DNA of 9,833 nucleotides from an uncultured Oribacterium sp. (GTDB lineage: Bacteria; Bacillota; Clostridia; Lachnospirales; Lachnospiraceae): the NCBI GenBank assembly GCA_934279105.1, contig CAKQWR010000068.1:1-9833 (forward strand), written 5' to 3'. The position numbers and the translations under genes are program-made. The notes below the pieces were generated by a model. It made no database searches and had not been told where the DNA came from. It saw only the letters and a program-made list of their open reading frames with translations. Shown here in pieces: positions 1-6,875 of this stretch (position 1 is the first letter of the stretch; every line of letters begins with the position of its first letter).

Positions 1-726
<726 letters not shown>

Positions 727-1293
727 CTACATCTCCCAAACCGCATGGTTTGTAGAGGAAACAGCAATCGCACCTGCAGATAATGCACCCATAACCGACT
801 CCTTATCCGAAATCAGTCCTCCGGCGATGAGCGGTGTCCTCGACTTTTCACACGCCCTCGCGATAATCTTCGGCATCACGCCCGGAAGAACCTCGATAAA
901 GTCAGGGCGTACTGCATGTTGCTGCTGCCGGATATTTTCATAGGCCATCGAATCCAGAAGAAAATAACGAAGAACTGTGAACATCCCCAATTCCTTAGCT
1001 CTTCTGATCAGTGCAGCCTTCGTCGATATAATTCCATCTGCCTCTGTGGTTTTCTGGATGAAATCCACCACAATTTCCTTACTGCTCAGTCCGCTGATCA
1101 GGTCGATATGAACCATCGCCACCTTCCCAGCTTCCTTCACTTTTTTTACGATCTCACCGATGGAACAAATGTCTCCAAATAGGATAAAGACAACACGGAT
1201 GTCCTCCACAGAACAACAGATTTCCAAATCCTCCATGTTCTTTATCGCTGCAATAATCGGGTTACCCTCAACGGCTTCATAAAATGACCGCAC
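727..1293 (-). CDS. glpP: Glycerol-3-phosphate-responsive transcription antiterminator, GlpP family
   Basis: RNA-binding regulator that, with glycerol-3-phosphate, allows transcription past leader terminators of glp genes (known from Bacillus GlpP). The 188-residue length fits the family. Visible family segments on the TIM-barrel-like fold are HIDLISGLS at 62-70, DGIISTK at 86-92, DFIEVLPG at 131-138, LIAGGLIS at 155-162 and GAIAVSSTN at 174-182. The start is GTG at 1291-1293, supported by AAAGGAGGTA (1301-1310 on the minus strand) at good spacing. glpK lies downstream on the same strand. An intrinsic-terminator leader sits directly upstream, so GlpP most likely regulates its own transcript and the linked glpK. 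No frameshift or truncation is seen. Confidence 0.94.
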   Translation of the reverse strand: MRSFYEAVEGNPIIAAIKNMEDLEICCSVEDIRVVFILFGDICSIGEIVKKVKEAGKVAMVHIDLISGLSSKEIVVDFIQKTTEADGIISTKAALIRRAKELGMFTVLRYFLLDSMAYENIRQQQHAVRPDFIEVLPGVMPKIIARACEKSRTPLIAGGLISDKESVMGALSAGAIAVSSTNHAVWEM

Positions 1294-1321
1294 CCCTTTT
1301 TACCTCCTTTTGCTTTTTGGG

Positions 1322-1395
1322 TAATAAAAAAGAGCGAAACAGTCTATCAGCCTTTCAGCTGTTCCCAAATCGCTCTCCTATCACGGCTTCACTCT
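1322..1395 (-). promoter_or_regulatory. Leader terminator, probable GlpP antitermination target
   Basis: In the minus direction, AGAGCGA (1376-1370) pairs perfectly with TCGCTCT (1337-1331) and is followed by TTTTTATTAC, an intrinsic terminator. An inner AACAG/CTGTT stem lies between them, with a TTTGGG bulge on the 5' side. The glpP ribosome binding site follows within about 20 nt, so this is a leader terminator and not the end of a gene. A second 5' arm, AGAGTGA (1395-1389), can pair with the same 3' arm using one U-G pair, so two upstream arms compete for one partner. Assignment to GlpP is inferred from the adjacent gene and known glp leaders. The alternative is attenuation by another factor. 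Confidence 0.75.
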
Positions 1396-1419
1396 TCAAT
1401 TACTTTGTTAACTGTATAT

Positions 1420-1448
1420 AATATAACATGTTGCACAATAATTTGCAA
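1420..1448 (-). promoter_or_regulatory. Promoter of glpP(-glpK)
   Basis: On the minus strand, TTGCAA (1448-1443), a 17-nt spacer and TATATT (1425-1420) match a sigma-A-type promoter. Transcription would start about 20 nt before the leader terminator arms, as expected for an attenuated transcript. Confidence 0.6.
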
Positions 1449-1487
1449 TGTTTTCACAGCGAATTGTGCAATCTGTGAATTGTGCAC
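1431..1487. promoter_or_regulatory. TTGTGCA box cluster / nested palindrome over the glpP promoter
   Basis: TTGCACAAT (1431-1439) is the inverse of AATTGTGCAA (1462-1471), and AATTGTGCAC (1478-1487) repeats it 16 bp further on. TTCACAG (1453-1459) and CTGTGAA (1473-1479) form inverted arms around ATTG-tg-CAAT (1463-1472). The first box falls inside the glpP promoter spacer and the others lie upstream of the -35, a typical arrangement for operators. No specific regulator is recognised. Confidence 0.5.
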
Positions 1488-1780
1488 AAATATCAATACA
1501 ATTTGCGACGATTCAGGGCCATTTATAAGCTGTTAGTTTATATTTTTTTATGCATTTTTAATAAAAATCATTTCCATAATCGACATTTGTCAATAAAATA
1601 TCAATCTCTTATTGTTATACGAGTTATTCCAGACTACCTTGATGAGGGGATGCACGCAGACGAAGCAGATACAGGTTTTCAGCGAAGAATGGATGAAATG
1701 TGCTCGAGGAGATGGTGCAGAAAGACCGGCGCGGATAGTGAGTGTCCGCGTGTGGTGGACACGATTGGAGATGAAATTTC
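1488..1780. other. AT-rich non-coding stretch
   Basis: No credible gene is seen. Open frames here have no ribosome binding site and no recognisable protein. The only structure noted is a GTGTCC/GGACAC inverted repeat (1742-1747 and 1756-1761). Confidence 0.5.
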
Positions 1781-2413
1781 GCATTGACGGGTTTTGCAGA
1801 TAGACTGTGAAACGATATTTCGCATTGTCTTTTGAAGCATCAATTGAAATTCTGCATTGTCTGGATTTCGCAGATGAAGCTCTGATGGAAGTTCTGCATT
1901 GCCGGGTTTCGCAGATGAAGCTCTGATGGAAGTTCTGCATTGCCGGATTGACTTTTTCTCACAATAGCGGGCATATTCGAGATTCTGGATTGATTTTTCT
2001 CACAATAGCAAGTGTATTCGATATTTGACATTATCTATTTCGAATTTTCACGCAATATCGCATGCTGACGATTTTTGACATTATATACTTATAATGCTGA
2101 TTTTGCCTCATCACTCATATTGTGTAAAAGCATCATCTAAAGTTAATGTCAAATGAAGCTTATCTCCTGTATAGTGTGAAACCTATAATGCTAAATCATG
2201 TAAAAGCACGCTTTTGTCAAACCCATATAATGTCAAAATTTGACTTTCATGCCTATTGCGTCAAATTTCAAAATACTTAATGTCAGAATTCGAAGAAGTG
2301 CTATATTGCGAAAAAATAGAGAGCTTCAGTTAATACCCAAATTCTAATTTCCCTGCTATTGCGTGGATTTTTAAGATATTTAATGTCCAAATCCGAATGA
2401 GCAATCTACTGCG
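1781..2413. repeat. Intergenic box array A (orientation switches at about 2087)
   Basis: Short boxes recur at roughly 25-bp steps. Left of centre they read GACATTAT (2027, 2077) and CACAATA/CGCAATA (1960, 2001, 2051). Right of centre they read TAATGTC or close variants (2092, 2145, 2185, 2229, 2279, 2331, 2381), alternating with TATTGCG/TATTGTG variants (2118, 2170, 2254, 2304, 2357, 2407). The switch is at CATTATA-tact-TATAATG (2079-2096), a perfect 7-bp inverted repeat. No protein-coding signal is seen on either strand. A second array of the same design follows alr. I do not recognise the family; it could be protein-binding sites, a long RNA hairpin or a decayed non-autonomous element. Confidence 0.75.
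1866..1946. repeat. 41-bp tandem repeat, two near-identical copies
   Basis: Positions 1866-1905 and 1907-1946 are identical over 40 bp, giving a period of 41. Each contains TTCTGCATTGCC. Earlier degraded GCATTG-type units occur at 1781, 1822 and 1854, so this is the left, tandem part of the larger array to its right. The identity of the two copies suggests a recent duplication. Confidence 0.85.
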
Positions 2414-2497
2414 CCCCTCTCCATCTAGTTCCCTTCGTTTCTCCCCTTTCATTTCTCTCCTTCATTTCCCCCTTCGTTTCTCCTCTTTTCGCCTCCG
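2412..2497. repeat. Polypyrimidine tract with internal repeats
   Basis: About 85 bases are almost entirely C and T on the plus strand. CCTTCGTTTCTCC appears at 2432-2444 and 2471-2483, with CATTTC units between them. It separates array A from the alr promoter region. Its function is unknown. Confidence 0.65.
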
Positions 2498-2540
2498 TAC
2501 TTTTCATGAATATTTATGATGCAGTTTTTCAATGTTTCAT

Positions 2541-2568
2541 TTGCTCAAAGCATGGTATAACTTATATA
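2541..2568 (+). promoter_or_regulatory. Possible alr promoter
   Basis: TTGCTC (2541-2546), 16 nt, then TATATA (2563-2568). The -35 is weak, but this AT-rich block is the best candidate between array A and alr. It implies a leader of roughly 190 nt, which includes the 12-bp palindrome AAGCCATGGCTT (2655-2666). Confidence 0.35.
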
Positions 2569-2725
2569 TGTCTGCATGAGGAAACAGTGATATGATCCAT
2601 CGTGTGATTGTATGGGCTAATCATCGCAATCGATAAAAGCTTTTTGCTCGAAATAAGCCATGGCTTCGGTCATCGCTTGACTGGTAATGAAGAGCGATCA
2701 TCATCCATTTAACTTATGACAAATC

Positions 2726-2774
2726 TCGATTCTCAAATGAATCGATCACGGAGGTGCGGCGTTTCGCCGTTATG
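2726..2774 (+). promoter_or_regulatory. alr translation start region with two hairpins around the Shine-Dalgarno
   Basis: TCGATTC (2726-2732) pairs with GAATCGA (2739-2745). GGAGG follows at 2750-2754. Next CGGCG (2757-2761) pairs with CGCCG (2765-2769) over a TTT loop, and ATG is at 2772. The linear distance from GGAGG to ATG is 17 nt, too long for efficient initiation. Folding the small stem-loop would cut it to about 4 nt plus the stem width. This decides the start at 2772 over the GTG at 2754, which overlaps the Shine-Dalgarno itself. Confidence 0.5.
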
Positions 2775-3965
2775 CATATTATGAAACCTACAGATATGAC
2801 ATCAACTCTTCGGAGGACCTGGGCGGAGATCGATCTCGACGCCCTGAGCTATAATTATCATAAAATACGTGACTACATCGGGCGCGACACGAAATTTCTT
2901 GGTGTGGTGAAGGCCGATGCCTACGGGCATGGTTCCGTACATATTGGGAAGAAGCTGCAGGAGCTCGGCGCGGATTACCTCGCGGTCTCCAGCATTGACG
3001 AAGCGATGGAGCTCCGGTGCAACGGTATCACGATGCCGATTCTGATTCTCGGGCACACGCCGAAGGAGCAGGTGGACCGACTGATCTGCTTCCATATCAC
3101 GCAGGCGGTGACCTGTGAGGCGAAGGCGCATGAGTACAGCGCGGAAGCAGTGAAATATGGTGGCACGCTGAAGATTCATATCAAGGTGGACACCGGCATG
3201 TCGCGGCTCGGATACATTTGCGACGGCGATTATTTCCAGCATGGCGTCGATGGCATCGTGGAGGCCTGCAAGCTTCCGGGGCTTGAGGCCGAAGGTATTT
3301 TCACGCACTTCGCGGTGGCAGATGAGCCGGGCGAGGACTGCGCAGCCTACACAAAGCATCAGTTCAAACTTTTTACAGATGTGATTGCGGCTGCCGAAGC
3401 GAAGTGGGGCCATCATTTCGCCATCCGTCACTGCGCCAATACCGGCGCGACGGTGGATTATCCGGAGACGTGGCTTGACATGGTCCGTCCGGGTCTTCTG
3501 CTGTACGGGTATGGCGAGTTCGCACAGAAGCTCGGCCTGAAGCCGCTCATGTCGCTGAAAACGACCGTCAGCACGATTAAAATCTACCCGGCCGGCACGC
3601 ATATCAGCTACGGCGGCATCTATACGACCGAGAAAAAAGAACGGATCGGTGTCGTCCCATACGGTTACGCCGACGGCTTCTTCCGCGTACTCTCGAACCG
3701 CTGCAGCCTGATGACCGTGGATGGTCCGGCTGCCCAGCGTGGCAAAATCTGCATGGATATGTGCATGATCGATCTCACGGATAAGTCCGATGTTGACGTC
3801 GGCAGTGTGGTGGAGATCTTCGGCACACAGCAGCCGGTAGAAAAGCTCGCAGAGCTCGCCGGCACGATTCCGTATGAACTCATCTGCGCTGTCAGCAAAC
3901 GCGTACCACGCTACTATTTCGAGCAGGGGAACGTCGTCGCGAAGGAACTACTGCTCCGAATGTAA
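2772..3965 (+). CDS. alr: Alanine racemase
   Basis: PLP-dependent interconversion of L- and D-alanine in the cytoplasm, providing D-Ala for peptidoglycan. From the ATG at 2772 the protein is 397 residues, slightly above the usual 370-390 because of a short N-terminal extension before RTWAEIDLDAL (15-25). VVKADAYGHG (45-54) carries the PLP-binding lysine, K47. KVDTGMSRLG (138-147), THFAVADE (178-185) and VRPGLLLYG (238-246) are family motifs. HISYGG (277-282) carries the catalytic tyrosine, Y280, and CMDMCMIDL (327-335) is in the C-terminal beta domain. The common ANS(A/G)A segment reads ANTGA here. Other possible starts are ATG 2781 or 2796, neither with a Shine-Dalgarno. The gene stands alone on the plus strand, with its own terminator and repeat arrays on both sides. 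Confidence 0.96.
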   Translation: MHIMKPTDMTSTLRRTWAEIDLDALSYNYHKIRDYIGRDTKFLGVVKADAYGHGSVHIGKKLQELGADYLAVSSIDEAMELRCNGITMPILILGHTPKEQVDRLICFHITQAVTCEAKAHEYSAEAVKYGGTLKIHIKVDTGMSRLGYICDGDYFQHGVDGIVEACKLPGLEAEGIFTHFAVADEPGEDCAAYTKHQFKLFTDVIAAAEAKWGHHFAIRHCANTGATVDYPETWLDMVRPGLLLYGYGEFAQKLGLKPLMSLKTTVSTIKIYPAGTHISYGGIYTTEKKERIGVVPYGYADGFFRVLSNRCSLMTVDGPAAQRGKICMDMCMIDLTDKSDVDVGSVVEIFGTQQPVEKLAELAGTIPYELICAVSKRVPRYYFEQGNVVAKELLLRM

Positions 3966-3974
3966 TGCCCAAAA

Positions 3975-4007
3975 GCTCAGTCGTCGAAATGACGGTTGAG
4001 CTTTTTT
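3975..4007 (+). terminator. Intrinsic terminator of alr
   Basis: Eleven pairs, including two G-U, form between 3975-3985 (GCTCAGTCGTC) and 3991-4001 (GACGGTTGAGC) over a GAAAT loop. Six T residues (4002-4007) follow. The terminator starts 9 nt after the alr stop codon. Confidence 0.93.
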
Positions 4008-4078
4008 GTAGTATTGGTATTTGGGGAATTTGGGTATTTAGGCATGGGGGTATGATTCCATGAATTTGGTTGGGCTGA

Positions 4079-4167
4079 TTGACTAGAGGCATTGAGATGG
4101 GATTCTGTATTCCATCCAGCTGGATTCGACGAGGGAGTTCGGCGATGGGGCGCCCTGTTGACTAGAG
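4079..4167. repeat. Degenerate 79-bp direct repeat pair left of array B
   Basis: TTGACTAGAG occurs at 4079-4088 and 4158-4167, each followed by related GGGATT-containing sequence. It resembles the tandem left flank of array A, in a more decayed form. No gene is seen between the alr terminator and array B. Confidence 0.45.
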
Positions 4168-4186
4168 CCGCTCTGCCTGGGATTTA

Positions 4187-4558
4187 GCATTGCATCTGCC
4201 TTGACAATACGAGGGATTTCCGAGATTTGACATTATATATTTTGGAAATTGACGCAATACGAGATTTTCGCTTCAAATGACATTATCTCACTTTTACAAA
4301 AACGCATGTCCTTAGAAATCTGACATTATCTATTCTCGCAATATACAGGTTACATTCAATTTGACATTAACTCTAAAAGGCGTTTCTACACAAAATGCCC
4401 GTTACTTAAAAAGTGCATTACAAATACATAATGTCAAATTGCTCGCATCCTCGCTATTGTGTCAAAAGCTCGAAATTTCTGGCTTGATTTGCCTCCGGCC
4501 TGCAAAAAAGTTAATGTCAAATTGTTCGTTCCCGCGCCATAGTCAAACCACTAATGTC
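4187..4558. repeat. Intergenic box array B, same design as array A
   Basis: Left-half boxes read GACATTAT/A at 4229, 4279, 4322 and 4363, with GCAATA-type boxes at 4203, 4253 and 4337. Right-half boxes read TAATGTC at 4429, 4512 and 4552, with TATTGTG at 4455 and a CATAGTCAAA variant at about 4539. Many steps are near 25 or 50 bp, as in array A. The orientation switch lies between 4370 and 4428 and is less clean than in array A. No protein is convincing here. Together with array A it brackets the alr unit. Confidence 0.72.
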
Positions 4559-4590
4559 GATCTGCGCCGAGGCCTTGATTTTGCGAAAAA

Positions 4591-4630
4591 ATTCCGGGCT
4601 ACACCTAGGGATTTCGGGCTACACCCAGGG
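4591..4630. repeat. 20-bp tandem repeat
   Basis: 4591-4610 and 4611-4630 are the same 20-bp unit (core CGGGCTACACCYAGGG) with two mismatches. The second copy runs directly into the long hairpin at 4630. Confidence 0.85.
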
Positions 4631-4675
4631 AAACCCGCAGCACAAGCTTCTGCTGAAGCTTGTGCTGCGGGTTTC
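4630..4675. repeat. Perfect 21-bp stem-loop
   Basis: 4630-4650 and 4655-4675 are exact inverse complements over a TGCT loop, giving 21 uninterrupted pairs rich in G and C. It lies about 75 nt after the epimerase stop codon in the minus direction, where a terminator would be expected, but neither side has a T-tract. It may act as a transcript end or stabiliser, or it may be part of a small mobile repeat together with the adjacent tandem units. Confidence 0.85.
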
Positions 4676-4750
4676 GTTCTGCCCTAACGTTAACACTCTT
4701 ACTGCCGTATATAAAAATCCCCTCTGCTTCTAGCCATCCTCCTGCATCCA

Positions 4751-5650
4751 CTATCCGATGCTGATCTCCCAGTTGTTCGTGTATATCTTCTGCGGTTCTA
4801 CGATGATGAAATCTGCCTTCGTTTCGAACTCGTCGACCATTCCGTCCGTCGATGGCAGTGACGACCATGGTTCGATACATACGAACGGGGCGTCGGTTTT
4901 CGGAGCGTGCCAGATACCGAGGTACGGCATGTCCGGAGAGGTCACGGTGACCTTCTTATCGTCCTTCAGAGACATCAAAGTGACGCTATGCGGCATATCC
5001 TTCAAAATGATTGCATCATGGTCAAACAGGCGGTGCTGGAGCGGCAGGTAACGTCCATCCTTCAGCGTATACTCATGCATGCCGCCGCTAATGGTGTAGC
5101 GCTCGGTGAGCTCCATCTGCTTCGGCGTAGATGCGTCATGGAAATCAAGCATATAATCCTCAAACGTAAGCGAAGGATTCAATGGGACATTGAAGCCAGG
5201 GTGAATGCCATAGCCGAAACGCATGGTGCGCTCGTCACGATTCTGTACCTGGAACTTCACACGAAGCGTTTTCCCGCACAGTGTGTAGAAAAGATCCACC
5301 GTCCACGCACGGTCATAAAGCTTCCGAGTAGTGTCATCCGATTGAAGACGGAGATGTAGCGTCGCTTCATTATTGTTTCCGCAATCCTCTGCATCGCTGC
5401 CCACCTTCACGAGCTCATAGTCGCGCAGGAACCCGTGCTGTCCCATCTCGTGCAGCGCACCATCCATCTTATACTGATTCTTCGTCAGCCGACCGATACA
5501 CGGGAACAGCTGCGGCGCGTGGCGCTTCCAGTACTTCGCATCACCGATCCATATGTACTCGGTCTTCTCCGCATCCTGAATCGACACGATCTCGCCGCCC
5601 TTGCTGGACACCTGCACTTCCATCTCATCATTTCTCAGTGTATAAATCAT
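4751..5650 (-). CDS. Aldose 1-epimerase family protein (LacX-like)
   Basis: Likely a cytoplasmic sugar mutarotase of the galactose-mutarotase-like beta-sandwich fold, probably interconverting alpha and beta anomers; the substrate is unknown. The length of 299 residues is typical for the LacX-like branch. MIYTLRNDEMEVQVSSKG at the N-terminus matches that branch. QHGFLRDYEL (71-80) and GIHPGFNVPL (148-157) hold conserved histidines, and EPWSSLP (260-266) holds the presumed catalytic glutamate, E260. The open frame extends upstream to 5764. I choose ATG 5648-5650 because the family begins there and AGGAGG (5661-5666) precedes it; the extension lies in repeat sequence. It is last in the minus-strand series after dhaM, 187 bp downstream of it, so co-transcription with dha genes is possible but unproven. 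Confidence 0.88.
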   Translation of the reverse strand: MIYTLRNDEMEVQVSSKGGEIVSIQDAEKTEYIWIGDAKYWKRHAPQLFPCIGRLTKNQYKMDGALHEMGQHGFLRDYELVKVGSDAEDCGNNNEATLHLRLQSDDTTRKLYDRAWTVDLFYTLCGKTLRVKFQVQNRDERTMRFGYGIHPGFNVPLNPSLTFEDYMLDFHDASTPKQMELTERYTISGGMHEYTLKDGRYLPLQHRLFDHDAIILKDMPHSVTLMSLKDDKKVTVTSPDMPYLGIWHAPKTDAPFVCIEPWSSLPSTDGMVDEFETKADFIIVEPQKIYTNNWEISIG

Positions 5651-5677
5651 AGCCTCCGTTCCTCCTTCTCCCGCGAT

Positions 5678-5806
5678 CATCTTCCCAAGCCAATGCTTCT
5701 TACGGCACGTTATCACACCCAGCGCCTTCATCATGGCCTCTACTCTATTTCTGCATCTTCCCAAGCCAATGCTTCCTGCAGCCCAGCATCACACCCAGCA
5801 CGCCTT
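5678..5806. repeat. Imperfect direct repeat, period 76 bp, between dhaM and the epimerase
   Basis: Two copies of about 50 bp (5678-5728 and 5754-5806) share an exact 22-bp block at 5678-5699 and 5754-5775. They also share ATCACACCCA (5712-5721 and 5788-5797). On the minus strand both could encode KHWLGKM, but in different frames, so coding is unlikely. It fills most of the gap between the two genes. Confidence 0.75.
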
Positions 5807-5837
5807 TCGAGCCGCCTACGTCACGATCTTCGCCACC

Positions 5838-6221
5838 TTACGGTAGCTTTTTCATATCGCGTACGCTGTCGAGTTCTTCCATGATTTCCTCGAGGCTGCT
5901 TCCGGCGGATGCGTTCACCATGGCAGTGACGGCGCCTTCCACGAGTGGGCAGTCGGCCATCACGAGTTTACGGTCCGGCATGAATTCGAGGACCATTTCG
6001 GTGGTCATCACGGCGGAGCCCATGTCCATGAGGATGATCACGCCGTCGTCCGAATAGACTTCCTCGATGGCGTTCGAGATCTTCTCGAAGCTGGTGCCGA
6101 AGCTTCCATCCTCGAGGCCGCCCGCCGCGCGGATCGGCACGCCGTCCGCCATCATTTTCGTGAGCTCTACGACGCCTTCCGCGAGGGTTTTGCTGTGCGA
6201 AACGATTACAAATCCAACCAT
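5838..6221 (-). CDS. dhaM: PTS-dependent dihydroxyacetone kinase phosphotransferase subunit DhaM
   Basis: Carries phosphate from HPr of the PTS to DhaL-bound ADP, so that dihydroxyacetone is phosphorylated at the expense of PEP. The 127-residue protein is a single EIIA(mannose)-type domain, the short form without fused HPr or EI pieces. The phosphorylated histidine is H9 in VGFVIVSHSKTLAEG. GVIILMDMGSA and the following region fit the domain core. The start is ATG 6219-6221. GAGGTGA lies over the dhaL stop codon and the 9-bp gap between the genes, which indicates translational coupling with dhaL. It ends MKKLP at 5838. EI and HPr must be encoded elsewhere. Confidence 0.94.
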   Translation of the reverse strand: MVGFVIVSHSKTLAEGVVELTKMMADGVPIRAAGGLEDGSFGTSFEKISNAIEEVYSDDGVIILMDMGSAVMTTEMVLEFMPDRKLVMADCPLVEGAVTAMVNASAGSSLEEIMEELDSVRDMKKLP

Positions 6222-6230
6222 AGTGTCACC

Positions 6231-6854
6231 TCATACCTGCGCAGCGACGACCTTCAGCATCGTTGTGAAGGAGGTCGCACCCGGGTCCTGGTGGCCGATG
6301 CTGCGCTCGCCGATGTAGCTTGCGCGGCCCTTCGTCGCGATGATGGTCTTCGTATACTCCACGCCCTTCTCGGCTGCATCTACAGCGTCTGCCAATGCTT
6401 CCTGCGTGGTTTTTCCGGCTTCGAGCGCCGTCTTCACAGCGTCACGTGCCGGAATCATGGCATCCAGCATCGTCTTCTCACCCGCCACCGCCTTGCCGCG
6501 AAGCTGCACGCCCGCCACGAAGGCATTGAGGATGGTTAAAAGATCCTGCGCGTCCAGCTCGGTCTTGCCTGCGAGGTCCTTGCCTGCCTGCATAAAAGCC
6601 GTGCCGTACAGCGGACCGGAAGCGCCACCAACCGTCGATACAAGCGCCATACCCGTCGTTTTCAGTATGGTCCCAATGTCCTTCCCCTCCATCATCGGGC
6701 GCTTCTGCTCTACCGCTGCGAAGCCACGCGCGAGATTGATACCATGGTCACCATCACCGATGACGTTATCGAGCTCTGTAAGGAACAGCTTCTCCTCCGT
6801 AATCTTCTCCCCGATCGCATGGAGGATCTCCAATACTCTTTCCTGATTTACCAT
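6231..6854 (-). CDS. dhaL: Dihydroxyacetone kinase ADP-binding subunit DhaL
   Basis: Nucleotide-binding subunit of the PEP-dependent dihydroxyacetone kinase. It holds ADP as a cofactor that is rephosphorylated by DhaM, and passes phosphate to dihydroxyacetone on DhaK. The 207-residue length is typical. NVIGDGDHGINL (30-41) carries the acidic Mg-binding residues, GGASGPLYGT (76-85) is the phosphate-binding loop, and RASYIGERSIGHQDPGA near the C-terminus is the lid segment. The start is ATG 6852-6854 with an AAAAGGA element about 8 nt upstream. dhaM follows after 9 bp. Unusually, dhaK is separated by about 240 bp holding a strong hairpin immediately before this start. Confidence 0.96.
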   Translation of the reverse strand: MVNQERVLEILHAIGEKITEEKLFLTELDNVIGDGDHGINLARGFAAVEQKRPMMEGKDIGTILKTTGMALVSTVGGASGPLYGTAFMQAGKDLAGKTELDAQDLLTILNAFVAGVQLRGKAVAGEKTMLDAMIPARDAVKTALEAGKTTQEALADAVDAAEKGVEYTKTIIATKGRASYIGERSIGHQDPGATSFTTMLKVVAAQV

Positions 6855-6875
6855 ATATATATCCTTTTAAATTCT

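Noticed and set aside
1590..2031. Minus-strand open frames of 116 and 63 codons over the tandem repeats
   Set aside because: They translate the 41-bp repeat and box array, have no proper ribosome binding site and show no recognisable protein.
1781..2413. CRISPR array
   Set aside because: The repeated boxes are only 7-12 bp, degenerate, and change orientation mid-way; there are no constant 25-40 bp repeats with unique spacers and no cas genes.
2754..2771. GTG at 2754 as the alr start
   Set aside because: It overlaps the GGAGG that would have to serve as its own Shine-Dalgarno, and no other is upstream.
4630..4675. Confident intrinsic terminator call for the 21-bp stem-loop
   Set aside because: There is no T-tract on either side, so it is listed as a repeat with a possible transcript-end role only.
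4361..4687. Plus-strand open frame of 108 codons over array B and the long hairpin
   Set aside because: It has no ribosome binding site, and its composition follows the repeats; not a credible gene.
5651..5764. Longer epimerase starting at 5764
   Set aside because: The extra 38 codons lie in the 76-bp repeat. The family N-terminus and AGGAGG both point to ATG 5648-5650.
6391..6405. 15-bp match between dhaL and the 5765-5779 repeat (GCCAATGCTTCCTGC)
   Set aside because: It lies within ordinary dhaL codons and similarity stops at both edges, so it is probably coincidence.
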